Below are positions 1-5,115 of a stretch of DNA of 5,115 nt, in pieces. Each line of letters opens with the position of its first letter. Position 1 is the stretch's first letter. Location of the stretch: NCBI GenBank assembly GCA_934446485.1, contig CAKSEM010000112.1, positions 1-5,115 on the forward strand. Reading direction: 5' to 3'. The DNA is from an uncultured Eubacteriales bacterium. GTDB lineage: Bacteria > Bacillota > Clostridia > Oscillospirales > CAG-272. The position numbers were made by a program, and so were the translations under genes. The notes under the pieces were generated by a model. That model was given only the letters and a program-made list of their open reading frames with translations. It was not told where the DNA came from and searched no databases.

Positions 1-668
1 TCCCCGCAGGCAGCACTAACGACTTTGCAACAACACTCAATATATCCAAGGATATGCGGCGTGCCGCACTCGATGTTGCGGAGGGCGTGCCGCGCACTAT
101 CGACATCGGACAGTTCGGCGACAGATATTTCACTTACGTTGCCTCGTTCGGCGCATTTACAAAAACGTCTTACTCAACTCCGCAGGATATTAAGAATGCG
201 CTCGGACACCTTGCCTATATACTCCAGGGAATATGTGATATTCCATCAATTCGCGCCGAACATGTAACAGTAACTACCGCCGAGCGTGAATACTCCGACG
301 ATTATATTTTCGGTGCAATTGCAAACAGCACCTCCGTCGGCGGAATAATATCATTTGACGAACGGCTTGTGACTATGAATGACGGCAAGTTTGAAATGCT
401 GCTCGTTCGGCGTCCGAAGAATCTTCCCGAACTGAATCGCTGTATAAATGCACTTCTTACCCAAAACTACAATTGTGACATGATCGATTTCGGCACGCTG
501 ACGGCGGCTGAAATCACGACCGATAATCCGCTCACATGGTCGCTGGACGGCGAGCGAGCAGATACCGACGGAAAGGTCAAGGTCACCAATCTCAAAAACG
601 CCGTAACCATGCTCCTGCCGCATTCGATATCTGATGCCCCCATACTTGAGGGCGACGTATCGAACTGA
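1..668 (+). CDS. Diacylglycerol/lipid kinase, YegS/DgkB (BmrU) family, 5'-truncated by window edge
   Basis: This is the C-terminal 221 residues of a lipid kinase that transfers phosphate from ATP to diacylglycerol or a related lipid at the inner face of the membrane. The frame is open from base 3, and the first visible residues, PAGSTNDFA, match the G-T/S-x-N-D-F/L-A nucleotide-binding motif of the DAGK catalytic domain (usually P-x-G-T-x-N-D-F-A). The rest fits the C-terminal beta-sandwich domain of the family: an iDIG...YFTYVASFGAF segment soon after the motif, a GGIISFDE...NDGKFEMLLVRRP segment, and a late W-S-L-D-G-E motif about 40 residues before the end. Family members are about 300 residues, so roughly 80-100 N-terminal residues lie outside the window. 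The gene ends with TGA, 36 nt before the next gene on the same strand, which suggests co-transcription. The substrate cannot be decided from sequence: diacylglycerol (DgkB-like recycling in lipoteichoic acid synthesis) or another lipid is possible. Confidence 0.9.
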   Translation, partial: PAGSTNDFATTLNISKDMRRAALDVAEGVPRTIDIGQFGDRYFTYVASFGAFTKTSYSTPQDIKNALGHLAYILQGICDIPSIRAEHVTVTTAEREYSDDYIFGAIANSTSVGGIISFDERLVTMNDGKFEMLLVRRPKNLPELNRCINALLTQNYNCDMIDFGTLTAAEITTDNPLTWSLDGERADTDGKVKVTNLKNAVTMLLPHSISDAPILEGDVSN

Positions 669-691
669 TTTTCGTACATAGAAATCGCAAC

Positions 692-696
692 GGAGG
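692..696 (+). promoter_or_regulatory. Ribosome binding site of the 705 gene
   Basis: A perfect GGAGG lies 8 nt before the ATG at 705, in the 36-nt gap after the lipid kinase stop. No promoter-like pair or terminator is visible in that gap, which supports one transcript for the two genes. Confidence 0.8.
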
Positions 697-704
697 CTAC
701 CGTA

Positions 705-1559
705 ATGCCAAAAATCAAAAAGCGGATCGGCGAAAACATCCCGTCCCGTCGTGTGCTGATCGTCAACACGGTTCTCGATGTCCTCGTGATCGCCATACTG
801 ATACGTTCGATTATACTTCGCAACTTTGATAACGCATTCGTATGCCTTCTGACACTGCTTCTCTTCGGCGTGCCGCGTTTTGTAACGCGAACGCTGCGGA
901 TCCGTCTTCCGGAAACTCTCGAAATCATCGTACTGTTCTTTATCTTCGGTGCCGAAATACTCGGAGAGCTCGGAAATTACTACCAGAACTTTCCTCACTG
1001 GGATATACTTCTCCATACAACGTGGGGATTTCTCTGTGCAGCACTCGGATTCTCACTTGTCGATATTTTGAACCGAACTGAAAGAATCCGACTGAACCTC
1101 TCTCCGCTGTTCGTTGCAATCGTAGCCTTTTGCTTTTCCATGACCATCGGCGTTCTGTGGGAATTTTTTGAATTCGGAGCCGATAGGATCTTCATGACGG
1201 ATATGCAAAAGGACACGGTTATAAATGCAATCAGCACGACCGTTCCGGAAATTGCGGGAAACGGAGGAAAGGCAACCGTCATACGCGATATTTCCTCAGT
1301 TGCCGTAAACGGAAACACACTGCCGATCGACGGCTATCTTGACATAGGTCTGTATGATACGATCGAAGATATGTTTGTCAACTTTATCGGAGCAGTAGTT
1401 TTCAGCGTGATAGGCTACTTCTATATTAAACACCGCCGCGACGGCAGCACCGCAGGCAAATTTGCCGAGCGGTTCATTCCTGTGGTCTCTGATGATGAGA
1501 ACACCGAAATTGCTCAGTCCGCCGATAATGCATCCGCTGATGATGACAACAGTAATTAA
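705..1559 (+). CDS. Polytopic membrane protein, YjdF/DUF2238-like
   Basis: This 284-residue integral membrane protein has no known function. The ATG is preceded by GGAGG (692-696) at 8 nt spacing, which fixes the start. I see about six hydrophobic segments near residues 17-38, 43-60, 70-90, 101-122, 133-156 and 222-242. The N terminus is basic (KIKKR), the loop at about 160-217 is long and polar, and the C-terminal tail is acidic (SDDENTE... to DDDNSN). Charged residues sit in or beside the helices in a recurring pattern: E84 and E88 (GAEILGELG), D100 and H104 (WDILLHTTWGF), E153 and E156 (LWEFFEFGAD), and D218, E221 and D222 (YDTIEDMFVN..GA). The order D-x3-H, then W-E-x2-E, then D-T-x2-D-M-x2-N-x2-G-A resembles the YjdF/DUF2238 inner-membrane family as I recall it. 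A buried metal site is conceivable, but that is inference. It lies 36 nt after the lipid kinase gene, probably in the same transcript. The family call is moderate; that the gene is real is nearly certain. Confidence 0.85.
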   Translation: MPKIKKRIGENIPSRRVLIVNTVLDVLVIAILIRSIILRNFDNAFVCLLTLLLFGVPRFVTRTLRIRLPETLEIIVLFFIFGAEILGELGNYYQNFPHWDILLHTTWGFLCAALGFSLVDILNRTERIRLNLSPLFVAIVAFCFSMTIGVLWEFFEFGADRIFMTDMQKDTVINAISTTVPEIAGNGGKATVIRDISSVAVNGNTLPIDGYLDIGLYDTIEDMFVNFIGAVVFSVIGYFYIKHRRDGSTAGKFAERFIPVVSDDENTEIAQSADNASADDDNSN

Positions 1560-1664
1560 GGCTGCACACAGCCAATGTGCGATAAATCGCCACACAAAAA
1601 GCTCTGTGGCAGGAGTCACTTCGTAAGGATGCAGCCTCCTTCGGCTTTTGTAATCAGCCGGAAG
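1560..1664 (+). other. Cluster of nested inverted repeats: candidate structured RNA or 3' UTR element
   Basis: Several perfect or near-perfect inverted repeats crowd into 105 nt directly after the stop codon at 1559. GGCTG (1560-1564) pairs with CAGCC (1569-1573) across a 4-nt loop. GCGAT (1579-1583) pairs with ATCGC (1586-1590). GCCACA (1589-1594) pairs with TGTGGC (1605-1610). AAGGA (1625-1629) pairs with TCCTT (1637-1641). CTTCGGCT (1639-1646) pairs with AGCC-g-GAAG (1656-1664) with one bulged G. In addition, GGCTGCA (1560-1566) is an exact reverse complement of TGCAGCC (1630-1636), so it could close a multibranch structure that competes with the first hairpin. None of the hairpins is followed by a clean U-tract, although 1646-1649 is TTTT. 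I do not recognise a known riboswitch or RNA class. It may be a structured 3' UTR, a weak terminator region or the remnant of a repeat. Confidence 0.4.
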
Positions 1665-1713
1665 ATTGGATTGTAGATAAAATCAATCAAAATGATCTCG
1701 GTTGTTAAAACAG

Positions 1714-1869
1714 ATGATTGCCTGCTCGGCTTTGCCCACCGTACTTGCCGTTTGTGCGACCATATTCGGCGTAGGGGTTGCCGGTCCTCTTACGGTGTGC
1801 CTTGTCTCTGGATTGTTAATACGTCGGTATTTGCAAGGAAACGATGAGATATTCCAAATCAGGAAATAA
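1714..1869 (+). pseudogene. Short hydrophobic reading frame, possible remnant of a membrane protein gene
   Basis: The frame is open from 1696, with an ATG at 1714, and ends in TAA at 1867-1869. It would encode 51 residues: a hydrophobic stretch rich in Val, Ala, Gly and Leu (about residues 6-32, containing FGVGVAGPLTVCLVSG), then a basic LLIRRYLQ and a polar end. This resembles the last transmembrane helix of a polytopic membrane protein followed by its cytoplasmic tail. There is no Shine-Dalgarno sequence before the ATG, and the frame upstream is broken by stops at 1624, 1651, 1678 and 1693. I therefore think a decayed 3' fragment is likelier than an intact small gene, but a real small membrane protein or a chance open frame cannot be excluded. 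I do not recognise the parent family. It lies 34 nt before the next gene. Confidence 0.3.
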
Positions 1870-1890
1870 AATTCCGTAAATATAAATCGC

Positions 1891-1895
1891 GAGGA
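1891..1895 (+). promoter_or_regulatory. Ribosome binding site of the 1904 reading frame
   Basis: GAGGA lies 8 nt before the ATG at 1904, which is good spacing for a clostridial-type start. It marks the 1904 frame as a genuine translated gene, now or recently, despite the internal stop. A TATAAA at 1881-1886 just upstream could be a -10 box, but I see no convincing -35 partner. Confidence 0.65.
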
Positions 1896-1903
1896 ATACG
1901 CAA

Positions 1904-2260
1904 ATGGACAGTCATTATCTCATTTTGCTTGCCATGCTCCTTCTTGTGATTGTCCAACAGGTAACACAGCGAAGAAGAATGGCTGCGGCCAGGCATATTT
2001 TGAACCAAAAAATGCAGAACAAGGGGAATGGTGTTATGAAAGAGCTGGCAAAACGGTTTATCTGAGAAGAGTGTATAGTTTACACGATTACTTCAAATGA
2101 CGTCAGCGTACAGGGAGTGATAAAAGAAATTGATGACGGCGGTATGGTCATCGAAAAGAAGTCGGGCGAACTGGAGATTATCAATCTGGATTTCATCACA
2201 CGTATTCGGCAGTATCCGAGAAAGAAAAACGGGAAGAAAAAGAGCATCATATTGGGCTAA
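1904..2260 (+). pseudogene. Small membrane-anchored protein with C-terminal LSm/SH3-like domain (DUF6897-like), interrupted by in-frame TGA
   Basis: Reading from the ATG at 1904, the frame is coherent for 118 codons to the TAA at 2258-2260, apart from one TGA at 2063-2065 (codon 54). The first part has a single hydrophobic helix (residues 5-16, YLILLAMLLLVIVQ), a basic stretch (TQRRRMAAARH) and a polar linker ending in MKELAKRFI. The part after the TGA reads EECIVYTITSNDVSVQGVI..., passes through EIINLDFITRI and closes with a basic RKKNGKKK tail. It looks like a small beta-barrel domain and resembles small clostridial proteins (DUF6897-type, from memory), in which a Gly follows the F-I. A single GGA-to-TGA change would explain the stop. 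As it stands, a 53-residue product with the anchor but no domain would be made. The alternatives are a sequencing error or stop readthrough. The function of the family is unknown to me, and I see no start signal that would rescue the second half. Confidence 0.6.
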
Positions 2261-2371
2261 ACATACTACTCGGCAGCAATCCGAAATTTAATTGGTGTTT
2301 TGCGTTCTGCTCGTCGTCGATCTGCAATAGCGCGGAATAGTCAAAGACGTAATTTAAATATCAAAAACATT
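2261..2371. other. Convergent intergenic segment with no gene
   Basis: This AT-richer stretch separates the plus-strand genes from the minus-strand operon. I see no open frame with a ribosome binding site, and no strong hairpin with a U-tract that would end the plus-strand transcript. Its right end, just before the hairpin at 2372, is A-rich on the plus strand and so supplies the U-run of the folD terminator on the minus strand. Confidence 0.5.
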
Positions 2372-2420
2372 AAGTGCCTCACTGTTCCGGACATATTTTG
2401 TCTTTAACAGCGAGGCACTT
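2360..2420 (-). terminator. Rho-independent terminator of the yebC-lgt-folD operon
   Basis: AAGTGCCTC (2372-2380) is an exact reverse complement of GAGGCACTT (2412-2420). The pairing resumes after one A/C mismatch with CTGTT (2382-2386) and AACAG (2406-2410), and again after a 3-nt internal loop with GACA (2390-2393) and TGTC (2399-2402) around a 5-nt loop. Read on the minus strand, the hairpin starts 18 nt after the folD stop and is followed by TAATGTTTTTG, a usable U-tract. On the plus strand the downstream flank is not U-rich, so the main direction is minus. It may still slow convergent plus-strand transcripts. Confidence 0.85.
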
Positions 2421-2438
2421 GCAGCTATTCTTCTGTCA

Positions 2439-3293
2439 TCACTTCCCCGCCGCAATTTTTGCAGCAGTGAACGTATTCTCAAGAAGCATGGTTATCGTCA
2501 TTGGACCGACCCCTCCGGGAACCGGCGTAATATAAGATGCCACGGGTTCAACCGAGTCAAATTGTACGTCGCCGCAGAGCTTACCGTCATCACGTCGGTT
2601 CATGCCGACATCAATAACTACGGCGCCCGGCTTTACCATATCCCCGATTACAAATTCAGCGCGTCCGATCGCAACCACCAGAATGTCAGCACGACGCGTC
2701 ACATCGGCAAGTGAGGCAGTCTTGGAGTGGCATACTGTCACGGTGCCGTTTGCATGAAGAAGGAGCATTGCCATCGGCTTCCCGACGATATTGCTGCGTC
2801 CCACGACGACACACTCACGTCCCGTAACATCTATGTTTTCATATTCCAGGAGCTTCATAATTCCTGCCGGTGTGCACGGAAGAAAGCTGTAGTCGCCGCG
2901 CATTATATGTCCTGTATTGACAACGTGAAAAGCATCCACATCCTTTTCCGGCGGAATCGCCGCAAGAACCTTCTTTTCGTCAAGGTGCGCGGGAAGCGGC
3001 AGCTGAACCAAAATCCCGTGTATACCTGAGTCGGCGGCAAGCTCATCTATTTTCGCAAGCAGTGTTGCCTCATCGGTATCGGCAGGCAGCTCGTACACGT
3101 CCGATCTGAAACCGGCTTCTATGCAAGCCCGATGCTTATTTCTGACATACACGCGCGATGCCGGATCATCCCCGACTATTATCACTGCAAGGCCCGGTGT
3201 GATTCCGGTCTCGCTTGAAAAGCGTTCTGCGCGCGCGCGGATATCCTCTCTCACTTCGGCAGCTATCCTGCGACCGTCAATTATTCTTGCCAT
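2439..3293 (-). CDS. folD: Bifunctional methylenetetrahydrofolate dehydrogenase / methenyltetrahydrofolate cyclohydrolase
   Basis: FolD interconverts 5,10-methylene-, 5,10-methenyl- and 10-formyl-tetrahydrofolate in the cytoplasm, feeding purine, formyl-Met-tRNA and one-carbon pathways. From the ATG at 3293 it has 284 residues, the normal family length. Visible motifs in order are: the start MARIIDGRRIA; Y49-VRN-K53 with the catalytic Lys; VQLPLP (96-101, with Q97); PPEKDVDAFH (with D120); LPCTPAGIMKLL; VVGRSNIVGKP (163-173) of the NAD(P)-binding domain; AIGRAEFVIGDMVKPGAVVIDVG; and PVPGGVGPMT (257-266). The start is chosen over the in-frame ATG at 3338 because the family begins with this M-A-x-I-I-D-G sequence and because GGAG (3303-3306) sits 9 nt upstream. 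The start lies inside the end of lgt (17-nt overlap), which suggests translational coupling. One small oddity is Ala at 121, where the common motif is K-D-V-D-G. A terminator follows. Confidence 0.97.
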   Translation of the reverse strand: MARIIDGRRIAAEVREDIRARAERFSSETGITPGLAVIIVGDDPASRVYVRNKHRACIEAGFRSDVYELPADTDEATLLAKIDELAADSGIHGILVQLPLPAHLDEKKVLAAIPPEKDVDAFHVVNTGHIMRGDYSFLPCTPAGIMKLLEYENIDVTGRECVVVGRSNIVGKPMAMLLLHANGTVTVCHSKTASLADVTRRADILVVAIGRAEFVIGDMVKPGAVVIDVGMNRRDDGKLCGDVQFDSVEPVASYITPVPGGVGPMTITMLLENTFTAAKIAAGK

Positions 3294-4392
3294 CTGTAGT
3301 TTCTCCGTTGTCAGTGCCAGCTGATACTTTTCCCGCATCGTCGGCTAAATCTGCCGCAGGTGTATTGAGTCCTGCGTTCTCGCCGCAGCTTATAGTTTTC
3401 GATGGATCGCCGTCGGAATCGTTTTTCGGAATGTCTTCATCACTGTTCGTCTCATTTAAAGCTGCATCTGACGATTCACCGTCGGTGCAGCAAGAGTCCT
3501 CTTGCAGTTCTGGCACGGCGCCGTCGAGCGCTGCGGCGCAGGACTTCCGTCTCATACGAAACATTGTAATTGTCAGAGCGACACCTACAACGAAAGTAAC
3601 AAACCCGACAAGCTGTGATATTCTGATCGGACCTGCCATGAGGCTGTCAGTACGCAGTCCTTCGATGAGCATACGTCCGAATCCGTACCAAGCCATGTAG
3701 AAGAAGAATATCTGCCCGTCAAACTTCTTTTTCCGATAGAGAATATTTGCAACGATAAATCCTACAAGGTTCCAGAGCGATTCATAAAGAAATGTCGGAT
3801 GAACATACTGCTCGGATGTCCAAATGCCGAGTTCCGCATTTTCAAAGTTGCTTTCAAGTATACCCATGCGCCACGGAAGTGCGGTCTCTGTACCGTGAGC
3901 CTCGGCATTGACAAAGTTGCCCCACCTGCCGATGATCTGCCCGATCATAACCGCAGGAGACACCACATCGAGCATTTTGAGGAGCGACAGCTTTTTATGT
4001 CTGCACACAAGTACAATCGTCAAGAATCCGGCAATGAGCCCGCCGTAAATTGCAAGCCCGCCTTCCCACACTGCAACGACATTACGCAGCGTACCGACGA
4101 TATCCCCCCACACACCGCGACCGGTAACGAGGTACTGATCGAAGTCAAACGCAACATAATACAGCCTTGCGCCGATTATTCCGAATATTACAAGAAAGAA
4201 TGCAAGATCGATTATGTCGTCGATTTTGATTCCCTCTGTCTTTGCCCTGAAAAGTGAATATACAACGGCAAGAATAAGACCTAAGCATATGATGATTCCG
4301 TACCATGCGACAGGGCGTCCGAAAACGGTAAACGCAGTTTTTGAAATACGGAACGGCTCGATGCCGAGCCCTGGGAACGAGAGATAAGTCAT
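3277..4392 (-). CDS. lgt: Prolipoprotein diacylglyceryl transferase with long acidic C-terminal tail
   Basis: Lgt moves diacylglycerol from phosphatidylglycerol onto the lipobox Cys of prelipoproteins, the first step of lipoprotein maturation in the cytoplasmic membrane. From the ATG at 4392 it has 371 residues. The core shows RPVAWYGIII (26-35), the Gram-positive WEGGLAIYGGLIAG segment (109-122), the signature GRWGNFVNAEAHG (155-167, with R156, N159 and E164 at the conserved positions), VHPTFLYES (197-205), and WYGFGRMLIEGLR (235-247, with the Y236/R240 pair). Several membrane helices end near residue 278 in FRMRRK, which should be cytoplasmic. After this comes an unusual tail of about 90 residues (282-371), rich in Asp, Glu, Ser, Gly and Asn, with four Cys (C285, C301, C302, C336); family members usually end at about 260-300 residues. 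The ATG at 4392 is preferred to the GTG at 4401 because GGAGG (4402-4406) lies 9 nt from the former and abuts the latter. It is 28 nt after yebC. Confidence 0.96.
   Translation of the reverse strand: MTYLSFPGLGIEPFRISKTAFTVFGRPVAWYGIIICLGLILAVVYSLFRAKTEGIKIDDIIDLAFFLVIFGIIGARLYYVAFDFDQYLVTGRGVWGDIVGTLRNVVAVWEGGLAIYGGLIAGFLTIVLVCRHKKLSLLKMLDVVSPAVMIGQIIGRWGNFVNAEAHGTETALPWRMGILESNFENAELGIWTSEQYVHPTFLYESLWNLVGFIVANILYRKKKFDGQIFFFYMAWYGFGRMLIEGLRTDSLMAGPIRISQLVGFVTFVVGVALTITMFRMRRKSCAAALDGAVPELQEDSCCTDGESSDAALNETNSDEDIPKNDSDGDPSKTISCGENAGLNTPAADLADDAGKVSAGTDNGETTDGKNN
3303..3306 (-). promoter_or_regulatory. Ribosome binding site of folD, inside the end of lgt
   Basis: Read on the minus strand this is GGAG, 9 nt before the ATG at 3293. 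It lies within the last codons of lgt, so ribosomes finishing lgt pass directly over it. It decides the folD start against the upstream ATG at 3338. Confidence 0.75.
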
Positions 4393-4401
4393 ACAGCACA
4401 C

Positions 4402-4406
4402 CCTCC
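4402..4406 (-). promoter_or_regulatory. Ribosome binding site of lgt
   Basis: Read on the minus strand this is GGAGG, in the 28-nt gap after yebC and 9 nt before the ATG at 4392. It directly touches the alternative GTG at 4401 and so rules that start out. The gap is too short for a separate terminator and promoter, which supports an operon. Confidence 0.8.
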
Positions 4407-4420
4407 GTTAAACCGATATA

Positions 4421-5115
4421 TCAATCACAGTTTTCCCAGTTGTGATAGATATTCTGAACATCGTCACAATCTTCAAGATGCTCAATCAGAAGATTCATAT
4501 TTTTGATATCATCCTCGTTTTCGAGCGTCACGTAATTTGAAGCGAGCTTATCTTCCTCCGCGCTCTCGATAGTGTACCCGGCAGACTCAAGTGCGTCGCG
4601 GACGGCACCGAGGTCAGATTTTTCGGTCAGAATCTCAAACATCTGGTCATCAGCCGAAAAATCGGCAGCACCCGCTTCAAGCGCAGCTTCCATCAAAGAA
4701 TCTTCGTCTATGCTGTCATCCCGAAGAATGATAATAACACCGCGATCCTCAAACATGTAGCTGACACATCCCGACTGTCCGAGTTTTCCGCCGTACTTAT
4801 CAAAGAAGTGCCGAACATCGGATGCCGTACGGTTGCGATTATCGGTTGCAGTCTCGACGATCACGGCAATACCTGACGGACCGTAGCCCTCGTAAAGTAT
4901 CTCCTCGTACGCAACACTGTCGGCTGACGATGCCTTTTTGATCGCGCGTTCAATATTGTCATTCGGTACATTATTTGCCTTTGCCTTGGCAATAAGATCC
5001 TTCAGCTTGCTGTTGTTATCGGGATTTCCTCCGCCTTCGCGAACAGCGATAGCAATCTCTTTCCCTATTTTCGTAAAGACCTTCGCCTTCTGAGCATCAG
5101 TCTTCTCCTTCTTGT
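4421..5115 (-). CDS. yebC: YebC/PmpR (TACO1) family protein, 5' end cut by window edge
   Basis: 230 residues are visible, reading in from the right edge through to the TGA at 4421. The first residues, KKEKTDAQKAKVFTKIGKEI, match residue 13 onward of the family (normally preceded by M-S-G-H-S-K-W-A-N-I-K-H), so only about 12 residues are missing and the full length would be near 242, which is normal. Further family landmarks are REGGGNPDNNSKLKDLIAKAKANNVPNDNIERAIKKA in the N-terminal domain, YEGYGPSGIAVIVETATDNRNRT, and the FFDKYGGKLGQSGCVSYMFEDRG junction, followed by an acidic alpha/beta C-terminal half and a final Asn-Trp-rich end. The family was described as DNA-binding regulators (PmpR) and, more recently, as factors that help ribosomes at difficult stretches such as polyproline. 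The coding frame continues without an ATG at 4864; the codon there is an internal GTG. It is the first visible gene of the operon with lgt and folD; its promoter lies outside the window. Confidence 0.96.
   Translation of the reverse strand, partial: KKEKTDAQKAKVFTKIGKEIAIAVREGGGNPDNNSKLKDLIAKAKANNVPNDNIERAIKKASSADSVAYEEILYEGYGPSGIAVIVETATDNRNRTASDVRHFFDKYGGKLGQSGCVSYMFEDRGVIIILRDDSIDEDSLMEAALEAGAADFSADDQMFEILTEKSDLGAVRDALESAGYTIESAEEDKLASNYVTLENEDDIKNMNLLIEHLEDCDDVQNIYHNWENCD

Noticed and set aside
351..1016. 221-codon open frame on the minus strand
   Set aside because: It lies antisense to the lipid kinase and the membrane protein gene, both of which have clear family features. Its translation is rich in Arg, Tyr and His and has no recognisable motif; it is a shadow frame.
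1296..1619. 107-codon minus-strand frame with a hydrophobic N-terminal stretch
   Set aside because: Most of it is antisense to the well-supported 705-1559 gene. The hydrophobic part comes from reverse reading of its C-terminal coding region, and there is no convincing ribosome binding site.
1611..1676. Possible leader peptide: AGGAG at 1611-1615 and ATG at 1629, 15 codons to the TAG at 1674
   Set aside because: The 13-nt spacing is too long, the frame is very short, and the bases are better explained by the inverted repeats in this segment.
1813..1886. Promoter for the 1904 gene using TATAAA at 1881-1886
   Set aside because: No -35-like hexamer lies at 16-18 nt spacing upstream. TTGTTA at 1813 and TTGCAA at 1831 are too far away.
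2063..2110. TGA at codon 54 as a selenocysteine codon, with a small hairpin (GTGTA 2071-2075 with TACAC 2081-2085) just downstream
   Set aside because: The stem is only 5 bp, much shorter than a bacterial SECIS element. Relatives, as I recall, have Gly and not Cys at this site, and nothing suggests a redox role.
2372..2420. Hairpin as the end of a mobile element or an integron-type recombination site
   Set aside because: There is no transposase or integrase gene, target duplication or second copy in the window. Its position 18 nt after folD with a U-tract fits a terminator.
3215..4257. Plus-strand open frames within 3215-3700 and 3799-4257
   Set aside because: Both are antisense to lgt, which has all the expected catalytic motifs. 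They have no ribosome binding sites or family motifs.

Overview
The window reads like an ordinary chromosomal stretch of a low-to-mid GC Firmicute, most likely a gut-type member of the Clostridia (Oscillospiraceae/Ruminococcaceae-like). This rests on strong GGAGG-type ribosome binding sites, the Gram-positive form of Lgt, and a small Lys-rich membrane protein of a type I associate with Clostridia. The organism assignment is inference. I see no phage, transposase, CRISPR, tRNA or rRNA.

Left part, plus strand (1-2260): the 3' three quarters of a YegS/DgkB-type lipid kinase gene is followed after 36 nt by a 284-residue polytopic membrane protein that resembles the YjdF/DUF2238 type. Next comes about 345 nt without a convincing intact gene (1560-1903). 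It begins, right at the stop codon, with a cluster of nested inverted repeats (1560-1664), and it also holds a short hydrophobic open frame (1714-1869) that looks like a gene remnant. Then comes a small gene (1904-2260) whose reading frame is coherent over 118 codons but is interrupted by one in-frame TGA at codon 54.

Right part, minus strand (2372-5115, read right to left): yebC (5' end just outside the window), lgt and folD form a tight apparent operon. The yebC-lgt gap is 28 nt, and the end of lgt overlaps the start of folD by 17 nt. The operon ends in a long Rho-independent terminator hairpin (2372-2420) in the convergent region between the two gene sets. The three products act in separate processes: YebC in translation or regulation, Lgt in lipoprotein maturation, and FolD in one-carbon metabolism.

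I find no clear new multi-gene system. The points most worth a second look are the TGA-interrupted small gene, the structured segment after the membrane protein gene, and the roughly 90-residue acidic, Cys-containing tail on Lgt.
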